Assembly (NCBI RefSeq): GCF_002382885.1
Contig: NZ_NWVL01000008.1
Span: forward strand, 103,199-167,198
DNA: 64,000 bases
Reading direction: 5' to 3'
Origin: Streptomyces sp. WZ.A104
Lineage (GTDB): Bacteria > Actinomycetota > Actinomycetes > Streptomycetales > Streptomycetaceae
The notes under the pieces were generated by a model. That model searched no databases. It saw only the letters and a program-made list of their open reading frames with translations, and was not told the DNA's origin. The stretch's first letter is position 1, and every line of letters starts with the position of its first letter. Both the position numbers and the translations under genes were made by a program. Of the stretch, positions 26,370-35,086 are shown piece by piece.

Positions 26370-29300
26370 GTGTCGGAGCGCATACCTCCCGCTGACGCGT
26401 GGGAGGGCTCATCGCTGGCCCTGCACCGGCGAAGACGGCTTCTGCCGCGGATCGCCCTCGGAGCCGCCATGGTCCTCGCGGTCGAGACCGCCCTGATCAC
26501 CGAGAGCGGCCAGGCCGTGGCCCATACCCGGCAGGCGCCGACGGCCCCGGCCGCCGCGAAGCAGGCGCCCGAGGGGCCGGGCGAGGCCGCGGACATCCTC
26601 TCGGCCAAGGTCGCCGCAAAGCTCTACGGCAAGCGGGTCGAGGCGCTGTCCGAGCGCACCGAGACCTCCACGACGTGGGTGAACAAGGACGGCTCGCTCA
26701 CCACCGAACTGTCGGCGGGCCCGGTCCGCTTCGAGGAGGGCGGTGCGTGGACCGACATCGACGTCGAACTCCGTGAGACCGCCGACGGTGTCGAGGCCAA
26801 GGCCCACCCGAACGGTCTGAGCATGGCGGGCAAGGGCGGTGCGCTGCCGCGCTCGGTGCGCGAGGCGGACCGGGCCCCCGCACGCGACCTGGTGACCCTC
26901 GGCGAGGGCGACGAGCGGATCACGCTCCAGTGGAAGGGGGGACTGCCCGCTCCCGAGCTGGACGGGACGCGTGCCACCTACCCCGAGGCGCTGCCGGGCG
27001 CGGACGTCGTCGTCGAGGCGACCCGTACGGGCTTCGAGCAGTACGTCGAGATCAAGAAGCGCCCGGCCGCCGGATACACGTACACCCTGCCGCTCAAGGC
27101 CAAGGGCCTGAAGGCGAAGGAGCAGCCCGACGGCAGCGTGCTGTTCACCGACCGGAAGAACGGCAAACGGGCCGTGATGCCCGCGCCGGTGATGTGGGAC
27201 GCCACCGTCGACAAGGTCTCCGGCGAGCACACCCGCCGGGTGCCGGTGGCGATGAAGGTGGTGAAGCGGAAGGGGGCCGTCGATCTGGTCGTCACCCCGG
27301 ACGCGGAGTTCCTCGCCGACCCGGAGACGAAGTACCCGGTGACGGTCGACCCGTCGACCTCGTCGCTGTCGAACGTCTTCGACACGTACGTCCAGCAGGG
27401 CGAGACCCGCGACTGGTCCACCGATGTGGAGCTGGATTTCGGCAACCCCGGTACGACGAACGCGAACGGCACACCCCGTACCGCCCAGTCCTTCATCACC
27501 TGGAACACCGCGCCGATCGCCGACGCCCTGGTCTCCAGCGCCAAGCTGAGCCTGTGGAACTTCCACTCGGCGAACACCACCTGCGCCGCCCAGCCGTGGC
27601 AGGTCTGGTCCTCGCCCGCCGCGTCCACGGCCAGCCGGTGGACCAACCGGCCGACGATGACCGCGCTGAAGGCCGAATCCACCGAGACGCGGGGCAACAC
27701 CGCCTGCACGTCCCAGCCGGACGGCTGGATCAACGCGAACGTGACCACGCTGGCCCAGGAGTGGGCCGGTGCCAAGGCATCCCGCGGCCACCTCGGCATC
27801 CGGGCCAAGAGCGAGACCACGGTCGCCCAGTGGAAGCGGGTGAACTCCGCCAACGCCGCGAAGAACCCGCCGAAGCTTTCGGTCACGTACAACTTCCGGC
27901 CGCGTACGGGCACCAAGCAGGAGGCGGGGCCGCCGTTCTTTTCCTACTCCGGCGTCTACATGGTCAACACCCTGACGCCGACCCTGCGTGACACCTTCGT
28001 CGACGCGGACGGGGACAAGGTCAACGGCACCTTCCAGATCTTCGACAGCGCCACCGACAAGCAGGTCGGCAGCCCGATCGTGTCGAAGTTCGTGCCCTCC
28101 GGGCAGCCCGCCTCGGTGACCGTGCCGTCCGGGGTGCTGGCCGAGGGGAAGACGTACAAGTTCCGTACGAGCCCCTATGACGGTACGCACTACAACACCG
28201 GCTGGTCGGCCTGGAAGACCTTCACGGTCGACACCAAGGCGCCGTCCGCCCCGACGAAGATCGCCTCCACGGACTATCCGCCCGGCCAGTGGGTGAAGGG
28301 TGAGGGGCAGCCGGGCGTCTTCACGGTCACCCCGCCGAGCGGGTCCGACCACAACTGGCTGGAGTGGTCCCTCGACGGCGTGACCTGGACCAAGGTCGCC
28401 ACCGGCGGGGCCGCCGCGAACAAGGCGATCACTGTCACCCCGCCGAAGAACGGCAGCCATACCCTCTCGGTGCGGTCCGTCGACAAGGCGGACAACAAGT
28501 CCGAGGCGGTGGACTACCTCTTCCACGCCGGTTCGGGCGGCTTCGTCCAGCCCTCGGAGGGTGAGCGGACCGCGCGCCGGCTGCCGCTGGTCGCCGAGGC
28601 GGACGCCGGGAAGTACACCGCCGTTTCCTTCTCCTGGCGGCGCTCCGAGGCCGACCCCTGGGTGCGGATCCCCGTCGGAGACGTCACCTCCGGCGGCAGC
28701 GCGCTTACCGCCTGGCCGGTCCCGCTGACGAACGGTCGGAACGCCCCGCTGGTGTGGAACGCCACCAGCACCGTCGACCCCGACGGCACCGTCCAGCTCA
28801 AGGCCGACTTCACCGGCCCGAACTCCGCCACCAGCAGCACCGTGCCGCTGACCGCGGTCGTCGACCGCAACGCGGACGGCGCGGCCACCACCGAGGTGGG
28901 CCCGGGCTCGGTCAATCTGCTCACCGGCAACTACACGCTCTCCGAGACCGACGTGTCGCTCTTCGACCTGTCGGTGTCGCGTACGGCCGCCTCGCGCACC
29001 CCGAACCGGGGCGCCGACCAGGAGGGCCAGGCCGCGATCTTCGGCAAGGAGTGGGTCTCCGGCACCGCCGCCGAGGCCACCGAGTCCGACTACAGCCACG
29101 TCCGGCGCGTCGCCGACACCGCGGTCGACGTGGTGCTGGAGGAGGGCGACTCGATCCACTTCACCGCGAACGCGGCGAGGAACGGGTGGGTCCCGGAGCC
29201 CGGCTCCGAGGACCTGACCCTCAAGGGCAGCGTGAGCGGCACGTTCACACTCTCCGACACCGAAGGGACGGTCACGACCTTCACCAAGGCGGACGCGGCG

Positions 29301-32300
29301 GCGACCACCTGGCAGGTCAGCACCACCCTCTTCGACGGCCTCGCCAACTCCACCACCAAGGTGATCTCCGAGACCGTCACGGTCGGCGGCAAGAAGCTGG
29401 CTCGCCCCAAGCGGATCATCGCGCCCACCTCGGCCGCCACCACCGCCGCATGCGAGACGTCACCGGCCACCAAGGGCTGCAAGGTCCTGGAGTTCGTCTA
29501 CGCGACCACCACCACGGCCACCGGCACGGAGACGAACGCCCAGTTCGGCGACTTCACCGGCCAGGTCCGTGAGATCCGCGCCTGGACCACCAGCCCGGGC
29601 GCCTCCGCCGCCACGGCCACCGCGGTCGCCACCTACCGCTACGACTCCAACGGCAGCCTGCGTCAGCAGTGGGACCCCCGCCTGAGCCAGGCCTCCCAGA
29701 CGCAGTACGCCTACTACGGCGGTCGGGTCACCTGGCTCCAGCAGCAGAGCCAGCTGCCGTACACCTTCACCTACGGCAACGCCGGAGCCGGTACGGCACC
29801 CGGCGACGGCATGCTGCTCAAGTCCTCGCGCCAGGCCCTCAAGCAGGGAACCGCCGACACGGTCGAGGGCAACGCGGTGACGAGCGTCGTCTACGGGGTC
29901 CCACTCACCGGGGCCAAGGCTCCGTACGCCATGGGCGCGACCTCCGTGGCGGCCTGGGGCCAGCTCGACCACCCCACGGACGCCACCGCGGTCTTCCCCG
30001 CCGACACCGTCCCGGCCTCGCACGACGGCGCCGACCTGGCCTCCGGCGGATACCGCCGGGCCGCGGTGACGTACCTCAACGCCTCGGGCCGTACGGTCAA
30101 CTCGGCCACGCCCGGCGGCCACATCTCGGCCACCGAGTACGACCGCTTCGGCAACACCGTCCGTGAGCTGACCGCGGGAAACCGGGCGCTGGCGCTCGGC
30201 GCCACGGCGGACGACCGTCACGTCCTCACCGACCTCGGCATCATCGGGCGCGCCTCGGCCGAGCGGGCGCACCTGCTCTCCACGACGTCCGTCTACGACG
30301 AGCGCGGGGCGCGGGAGCTGGAGGAGTTCGGCCCGATCAGGCGGGTGGACCTGACCGAGGACCTCAAGGAAGGGAGCACCGTCCTGGTTGAGGCCGGTAC
30401 CTCGGTTCCGGCCCGGTCGTGGACGGTGAAGGAGTACGACGAGGGCCGCCCGACCGACGGCACGGCCACGGTCCGGGACCAGGTCACCCTGAGCGTCACC
30501 GGCGCGCGGGTCCGCGACTACTACTCCGCGATGGGGGAGAAGCGGGTCGAGTCCGTCCAGTACGACTGGGCCAAGGGTCTGCCCACGCTCACCACCAAGG
30601 ACGCCGGCGGTCTCGATCTGACCACGACTACCGGGTACGACGCCCAGGGCCGGGTCACCTCCCAGGTGCTGCCCGGGGGTACGGGCGGCGACGCCGCCAC
30701 CCGGATCACCGAGTACTGGTCGGCCACCGGCACCGGCTGGTGCAAGGGCCGCCCGGAGTGGGCGGACCGGGTGTGCTGGACAGGACCGGCGGGTGACATC
30801 ACCGGCGGTGGCTCCCAGCCGAACAAGCTGGTGAACACGACCGTGGAGTACGACCGCTGGGGCAACCCGGCCACCGTCACCGACGAGGTCGGCGGGGTGC
30901 ACCGGACGACCACGACGACGTACGACGGTGCCGGCCGGCCGGTCTTCTCGAAGATCGCGGGCGGCCTCGGTCAGGCGGTCCCGGAGACCACCACCGAGTA
31001 CGACGCGGCCACCGGACAGGTCACCAAGGTCATCTCGCCCACCGGCGGAACGGTCACCAAGGCGTACGACCAGCTCGGCCGGCTGATCTCCTACACCGAC
31101 GCCGACGGCGGTGTCACGAAGACCGAGTACGACCTGCTCGACCGCCAGGTCAAGGTCGCCGACTCGGTCCCGTCCACCGTGACGTACACCTACGACCACA
31201 CCGCCGAGCCGCGCGGTCTGCCCACGCGGACCACGGACTCGGTCGCCGGGTCCTTCTCCGCGACGTACGACGCCGACGGGTCGGTCGCCACCGAGAAGCT
31301 GCCCGGCGGCTACACGCTGAGCGTCACCGAGGACACCACCGGTTCCACCGCCTCGCGCGTCTACACCCGGGACAGTGACGGCATGACCGTCTTCAGCGAC
31401 CGGGTCGGCGAGTCCGTCCACGGTCAGGTCACCGGCCACCAGGGCTGGTCCAGCCAGACCTACCGCTACGACCGGACCGGGCGGCTGACCAGTGTCGACG
31501 ACACGGCGGGTGAAGTCTGCACCCGCCGTGCCTACACCTTCGACAAGCGCACCAACCGCACGTCCCTGACTACGTCGGCCGCCGCCTCCGGCGCCGACTG
31601 CACCTCCACGGGAGCCACCACCACGACCTACACCTACGACAGCGCCGACCGTCTCGTCGGCCCCGGCCACACCTACGACGCCTTCGGCCGCACCACCGGG
31701 CTGCCCGGCAGCACCATCGGCTACTACGCCAATGACCTGGTCCACCGGCAGACGGCCGGCGACCAGCGCCAGACCTGGCAGCTCGACGCCGGACTGCGCT
31801 TCCGCTCCTGGACGGTGGAGACGGGTTCCGGCTCCACCTGGACCCGCACCGGGGCGAAGCTCAACCACTACGACAGCGACAGCGACAACCCGCGCTGGAT
31901 CGTGGAGGACACCGGGACCGGTGCGCTGAGCCGCAATGTCGAGGCCGCGTCGGGCGACCTCGCGGCCACCACGTCCAAGACCGGTGACACGGTGCTCCAG
32001 CTCTCCACCGTCCACGGTGACGTGGCCCTCCAGCTCCCGCTGGACGCGGGCCGGGCTCCCGTCGCCCTGGACAGCGACGAGTACGGCAACCCCCGCGAGG
32101 GCCAGGAAGCCACCCGCTACACCTGGCTCGGCGCCAAGCAGCGCTCGACGGAGACGCTGACCGGCCTCACGCTCATGGGCGCGCGCCTCTACAACCCGGC
32201 CACCGGCCGGTTCCTCTCGGTGGACCCGGTGTACGGGGGCAACCTGAACGCCTACGAGTACGCGCACGCCGACCCGCTCAACCGGTTCGACCTGGACGGG

Positions 32301-32678
32301 AAGTGGAGCTGGAAGAAGGCCTGGCGCAAGACCAAGCGCTTCGTCAAGAAGCACAAGTGGGACATCGCGCTTACCGCCGCCGGCTTCATCCCCGGCGTCG
32401 GAGCGGTGGCCTGGGGCGTACGCGCCTACCGCGCCTACCGGGTGGTCCGCGCCGCGCGCACGGTGCGCAACGTCCGGCGTGCCGCTCCCCGCAGGAGGAC
32501 GTTCACCCGCTACGTCAGCCCGCGCTACCGTGGCGCGGCGAGCTGCGCGGCGAAGTGGGCCGGCGGCGGGGCCCTGGCGGGCTCCTACGGTGGAACGTCG
32601 AAATATGTCAGCGGCACCACCACCATGGGTGCGGGGATCGGACTGTGGCGCTTCGCGCGCGGTCGGTGCAGGGGGTAG
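26370..32678 (+). CDS. Secreted Rhs/YD-repeat protein with variable C-terminal tip
   Basis: The 2102-residue product is a polymorphic-toxin-like Rhs protein. Its parts are a Sec-type signal ([15 protein letters not shown]..., likely cut after AVA near residue 52), a beta-rich N-terminal region, a DNRLRE-like domain at about residues 330-512, Fn3-like segments to about 720, many YD repeats (for example [35 protein letters not shown]), and the Rhs core [20 protein letters not shown] ending in DLDGKW near residue 1978. The last 124 residues differ: a basic, hydrophobic stretch with [14 protein letters not shown], then a Gly-rich end with two Cys. The GTG at 26370 is chosen because the signal peptide follows it. 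The stop is two bases before the next gene. Activity of the tip is unknown. Confidence 0.88.
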   Translation: MSERIPPADAWEGSSLALHRRRRLLPRIALGAAMVLAVETALITESGQAVAHTRQAPTAPAAAKQAPEGPGEAADILSAKVAAKLYGKRVEALSERTETSTTWVNKDGSLTTELSAGPVRFEEGGAWTDIDVELRETADGVEAKAHPNGLSMAGKGGALPRSVREADRAPARDLVTLGEGDERITLQWKGGLPAPELDGTRATYPEALPGADVVVEATRTGFEQYVEIKKRPAAGYTYTLPLKAKGLKAKEQPDGSVLFTDRKNGKRAVMPAPVMWDATVDKVSGEHTRRVPVAMKVVKRKGAVDLVVTPDAEFLADPETKYPVTVDPSTSSLSNVFDTYVQQGETRDWSTDVELDFGNPGTTNANGTPRTAQSFITWNTAPIADALVSSAKLSLWNFHSANTTCAAQPWQVWSSPAASTASRWTNRPTMTALKAESTETRGNTACTSQPDGWINANVTTLAQEWAGAKASRGHLGIRAKSETTVAQWKRVNSANAAKNPPKLSVTYNFRPRTGTKQEAGPPFFSYSGVYMVNTLTPTLRDTFVDADGDKVNGTFQIFDSATDKQVGSPIVSKFVPSGQPASVTVPSGVLAEGKTYKFRTSPYDGTHYNTGWSAWKTFTVDTKAPSAPTKIASTDYPPGQWVKGEGQPGVFTVTPPSGSDHNWLEWSLDGVTWTKVATGGAAANKAITVTPPKNGSHTLSVRSVDKADNKSEAVDYLFHAGSGGFVQPSEGERTARRLPLVAEADAGKYTAVSFSWRRSEADPWVRIPVGDVTSGGSALTAWPVPLTNGRNAPLVWNATSTVDPDGTVQLKADFTGPNSATSSTVPLTAVVDRNADGAATTEVGPGSVNLLTGNYTLSETDVSLFDLSVSRTAASRTPNRGADQEGQAAIFGKEWVSGTAAEATESDYSHVRRVADTAVDVVLEEGDSIHFTANAARNGWVPEPGSEDLTLKGSVSGTFTLSDTEGTVTTFTKADAAATTWQVSTTLFDGLANSTTKVISETVTVGGKKLARPKRIIAPTSAATTAACETSPATKGCKVLEFVYATTTTATGTETNAQFGDFTGQVREIRAWTTSPGASAATATAVATYRYDSNGSLRQQWDPRLSQASQTQYAYYGGRVTWLQQQSQLPYTFTYGNAGAGTAPGDGMLLKSSRQALKQGTADTVEGNAVTSVVYGVPLTGAKAPYAMGATSVAAWGQLDHPTDATAVFPADTVPASHDGADLASGGYRRAAVTYLNASGRTVNSATPGGHISATEYDRFGNTVRELTAGNRALALGATADDRHVLTDLGIIGRASAERAHLLSTTSVYDERGARELEEFGPIRRVDLTEDLKEGSTVLVEAGTSVPARSWTVKEYDEGRPTDGTATVRDQVTLSVTGARVRDYYSAMGEKRVESVQYDWAKGLPTLTTKDAGGLDLTTTTGYDAQGRVTSQVLPGGTGGDAATRITEYWSATGTGWCKGRPEWADRVCWTGPAGDITGGGSQPNKLVNTTVEYDRWGNPATVTDEVGGVHRTTTTTYDGAGRPVFSKIAGGLGQAVPETTTEYDAATGQVTKVISPTGGTVTKAYDQLGRLISYTDADGGVTKTEYDLLDRQVKVADSVPSTVTYTYDHTAEPRGLPTRTTDSVAGSFSATYDADGSVATEKLPGGYTLSVTEDTTGSTASRVYTRDSDGMTVFSDRVGESVHGQVTGHQGWSSQTYRYDRTGRLTSVDDTAGEVCTRRAYTFDKRTNRTSLTTSAAASGADCTSTGATTTTYTYDSADRLVGPGHTYDAFGRTTGLPGSTIGYYANDLVHRQTAGDQRQTWQLDAGLRFRSWTVETGSGSTWTRTGAKLNHYDSDSDNPRWIVEDTGTGALSRNVEAASGDLAATTSKTGDTVLQLSTVHGDVALQLPLDAGRAPVALDSDEYGNPREGQEATRYTWLGAKQRSTETLTGLTLMGARLYNPATGRFLSVDPVYGGNLNAYEYAHADPLNRFDLDGKWSWKKAWRKTKRFVKKHKWDIALTAAGFIPGVGAVAWGVRAYRAYRVVRAARTVRNVRRAAPRRRTFTRYVSPRYRGAASCAAKWAGGGALAGSYGGTSKYVSGTTTMGAGIGLWRFARGRCRG

Positions 32679-32680
32679 GA

Positions 32681-33193
32681 ATGGACACAACCGAGCGGGC
32701 GCGCGGAGCGCGGCTCGCCAACCGGATGGCCCACGCGGCGGCCACTGCCTGGATCGTGTGGGTGGTGCTGTCCAGTGCCGCCGCCGTCAGGGGCATCGGC
32801 CTCGCCGAGCAGATCGCCGACCACGTCACCTGGTGGCAGTACGTGCTCTTCGCCGGGCTCGTCGTGGTCCGCCCGTTCGCGGCGCCGAGCCTGACGCCCG
32901 TGCTCGTCGGACCGGACCGCGATCTGCGGCCCGCCGGGATGGCGGCACGGCTGGGCACGCTCCTGGCGGTGCTCGCGGCGACCGTCGTCGCGGTCGGCCT
33001 GCTGACCCTGGCGGTGGGCACCCTCGTCGAGGGCGCCCCGCCCGGCCGGCTGCTCTCCGCCGTGGGCGACTACCTGACCGGGGTCCCGTTCCTGGTCATG
33101 GCCGGCGCGGTGACCGCCTTCGCGCTCCTGTCGCCCGTGGTGTGGCCCGTTGTGCCGTCTGGACGCGATGGCCGCGAACGACCGCGTCGTTGA
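32681..33193 (+). CDS. Four-helix membrane protein, candidate immunity protein
   Basis: The 170-residue product has four predicted membrane helices (about residues 18-37, 48-67, 88-113, 133-155) and a basic tail. I recognise no family. The ATG lies two bases after the Rhs stop, and its ribosome binding site AGGGGG (32670-32675) is inside the last Rhs codons, so translation is coupled. Small genes in this place often encode immunity proteins against the Rhs tip; a multi-pass membrane protein suggests that the tip acts on membranes. This function is inferred from position and topology only. Confidence 0.75.
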   Translation: MDTTERARGARLANRMAHAAATAWIVWVVLSSAAAVRGIGLAEQIADHVTWWQYVLFAGLVVVRPFAAPSLTPVLVGPDRDLRPAGMAARLGTLLAVLAATVVAVGLLTLAVGTLVEGAPPGRLLSAVGDYLTGVPFLVMAGAVTAFALLSPVVWPVVPSGRDGRERPRR

Positions 33194-33228
33194 CGCTCCC
33201 GGCCGCGTCCGTCCCGCGCGGCCCCTCC

Positions 33229-33268
33229 CGCACCCCGGCACGGCCCCTGAGGCCCGTGTCGGGGTGCG
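33229..33268 (+). terminator. Terminator after the Rhs/membrane-protein pair
   Basis: A 15-bp stem with one wobble pair (33229-33243 with 33254-33268). It closes the two-gene unit. Confidence 0.8.
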
Positions 33269-33338
33269 GCCCGTCCGGGGCACGTGAAGATGTCACTCGT
33301 TCCGCCCGCCCTGTCGTGATCGGATCGGTGCACGGGAA

Positions 33339-33608
33339 ATGGCGGGGACGCGGAAGGCGGCGAGGGTGGCGCGGATCGAGATCGGGGCGGCCCGGGCGGT
33401 GGCGGTCGTGGTGTACGCGGCGGCCGTCGCGACCTCGGTGCTCGCGGGCCCGTGGGTGCTGATGCTGTTCCTGCCGGCCCTGATCGGCTCCGTGGTGGCG
33501 GCCCGGCTCGTACGCCGGGGCGTGCTTGAGGCCCCAGCCGTCCGGAAGGCCGGGGGAGCCTGCGACAATCAGGCCTGTGATCAGGGTGCTGGTGGTCGAC
33601 GACCATGA
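33339..33608 (+). CDS. Small two-helix membrane protein (tentative)
   Basis: The 89-residue frame has two hydrophobic helices (about residues 17-37 and 38-57) with a basic start and RLVRRG after them, and G/C-ending codons typical of genes here. The last 32 bases overlap the response regulator start in another frame. The ribosome binding site is weak (GGGAA next to the ATG). I do not recognise it. It could be an accessory to the two-component system or an immunity-like remnant, or not expressed. A minus-strand frame over the same bases looks like a shadow. Confidence 0.45.
   Translation: MAGTRKAARVARIEIGAARAVAVVVYAAAVATSVLAGPWVLMLFLPALIGSVVAARLVRRGVLEAPAVRKAGGACDNQACDQGAGGRRP
33564..33569 (+). 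promoter_or_regulatory. -10 box of a probable leaderless response-regulator promoter
   Basis: TGCGACAAT, with GACAAT at 33564-33569, lies seven bases before the GTG at 33577. The same box and spacing precede the ABC-F gene at 58090. No ribosome binding site is present between. Confidence 0.45.
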
Positions 33609-34176
33609 CGTGGTGCGGTCCGGCCTGACGGCACTCCTGTCGGCGGAGCTCGGCATCCAGGTGGTCGGCCAGGCGGCGGACGGCCCTGCCGCGCTCGCCG
33701 AGGCGGAGCGGCTGCGCCCGGATGTGGCGCTGCTCGACATCGACCTGCCCGGGGTGGACGGGATAGCCGTCGCCACCCGGCTGGCGCAGACCCTGCCCGG
33801 CTGCCGCACGCTGATGCTGACCGCGCTCGACCGCCCCGGCCATCTGCGGCGGGCGCTGGCCGCCGGAGCCGCCGGATATCTGCTCAAGAGCGCCACCCCG
33901 GCGCAGACCGCCGACGCCATCCGGCGGATCGTCGCGGGCGGCCGGGTCATCGACGCCCGGATGCACGGGGAGGCGGACGGGCCCAGTCCGCTCACCGCCA
34001 AGGAGGCGGAAGCCCTGCGGCTGGCCGCCGGGGGAGCGCACGCCCGGGAGATCGCCGCCGACCTGTTCCTCAGCGTGGGGACCGTACGCAACCGGCTCTC
34101 GTCGGCGGTCGGGAAGCTCCACGCCCGTACCCTCGTCGACGCGCTGCGCATCGCCGGGCACAACGGGTGGCTGTAG
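33577..34176 (+). CDS. NarL/LuxR-type response regulator
   Basis: The 199-residue product has a receiver domain with the acidic pair D8/D9, phospho-acceptor D54 (VALLDIDLPG) and LLKSATP, then a LuxR helix-turn-helix (LTAKEAEALRLAAGG...AREIAADLFLSVGTVRNRLS). The GTG at 33577 starts VIRVLVVDDHD exactly where receiver domains begin. It matches the HisKA_3 type of the kinase at 24982-26157, so the two may be partners separated by the Rhs locus. Its targets are unknown. Confidence 0.92.
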   Translation: MIRVLVVDDHDVVRSGLTALLSAELGIQVVGQAADGPAALAEAERLRPDVALLDIDLPGVDGIAVATRLAQTLPGCRTLMLTALDRPGHLRRALAAGAAGYLLKSATPAQTADAIRRIVAGGRVIDARMHGEADGPSPLTAKEAEALRLAAGGAHAREIAADLFLSVGTVRNRLSSAVGKLHARTLVDALRIAGHNGWL

Positions 34177-34190
34177 CCACCCGCACGCGC

Positions 34191-34230
34191 AGGGCCCCCG
34201 TACCTCAGGGTGGCGAGGTGCGGGGGCCCT
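34191..34230. terminator. Terminator after the response regulator
   Basis: A 16-bp stem with one wobble pair (34191-34206 with 34215-34230). It also faces the convergent protease gene. Confidence 0.85.
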
Positions 34231-34248
34231 ACGGCTCAAGGGGTGCGG

Positions 34249-34974
34249 TCAGACGCCCGCGATGGACTGGATCCAGGAGCGGTACGCGGTGACGTTCGTG
34301 TACGCGGTCGTGGTCTGCCGGTCGCTGGTGGAGGCCACGCCGACCTGGATGCCGTTCAACGTCATCGGGCCGCCCGAGTCGCCGCCGGCGGTGATGCCGT
34401 TGCCGCGGCGGGCGCAGATCGCCGAGCCGCCGTACGCGTCACCGCAGCCGTGGGTCACCGTCACATTGGCGACCTTCAGGTAGCGGGACTGGCAGTTGGC
34501 CTCGGAGCCGCACCGGGAGGTGGCGCCCCAGCCCCAGACCTGCACGTTCTGTCCGACGCGGACCGTCCCCGGCTGGCCGAGGCGGGAGTAGGTGGTCTGC
34601 ACCGAACGGTCCAGCCGGACGAGGGCCAGGTCCGAGCCGTGGGTGTAGGTCTGGACGCCGTTCGCCACCACGCCGCCGCTGTGCTGGTCGAGGCTGCCGA
34701 TACGGAACGACAGACCGCCGCCGGTGACGCAGTGCCTGGCGGTGAGAATCCAGGTCGGCGCGATGATCGTCGCCGAACAGGTCTCGCGGCCGTTGGAGAA
34801 CAGACGCGCGGCCCAGGGGGCGTTCTGGGCGTAGCCGCCGCCGATGATCTGGGCGGTCGGGGGCGGGGTGTCCTGGAGCGGCGGGGCGGGTGCGGCCGCC
34901 GCGGTAGGTGCGAAGAGGGCGAGAACACAGGCCGCTGCTGCGGCGAGCGCGGGCACTAACCTGGCTATGCGCAT
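34249..34974 (-). CDS. Secreted S1-family serine protease
   Basis: The 241-residue precursor has a Sec signal (residues 1-28, ending APTAAAA), a short propeptide and the mature start IIGG at 43-46. The catalytic triad is His81 (TARHC), Asp115 (GSDLALVRL) and Ser200 (GGDSGGP), with three or more Cys pairs. The residue six before the active Ser, which sets S1 specificity, is Ile194 rather than the Asp of trypsins, so Arg/Lys cleavage is not expected. It acts outside the cell. The gene is transcribed toward the response regulator and probably has its own promoter in the 112 bases before it. Confidence 0.92.
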   Translation of the reverse strand: MRIARLVPALAAAAACVLALFAPTAAAAPAPPLQDTPPPTAQIIGGGYAQNAPWAARLFSNGRETCSATIIAPTWILTARHCVTGGGLSFRIGSLDQHSGGVVANGVQTYTHGSDLALVRLDRSVQTTYSRLGQPGTVRVGQNVQVWGWGATSRCGSEANCQSRYLKVANVTVTHGCGDAYGGSAICARRGNGITAGGDSGGPMTLNGIQVGVASTSDRQTTTAYTNVTAYRSWIQSIAGV

Positions 34975-35086
34975 GGTTGCCTCGTTTCGCGCGACACGCT
35001 GGGTGGGCGTGTCCGTGGGGGATGGTGGGCAACAGGGTGCCGGAGAGCGATGGGCCGGGGTACTAACGTTTGGCCATAACGCCGCG

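Noticed and set aside
26409..32690. Two long minus-strand frames opposite the Rhs gene
   Set aside because: They mirror the Rhs gene and consist of Arg/Gly/Val/Leu-rich shadow sequence. The YD repeats on the plus strand are clear.
33293..33568. 91-residue minus-strand frame opposite the small membrane ORF
   Set aside because: It has no hydrophobic or domain pattern and is Ala/Thr/Arg-rich like other shadows.
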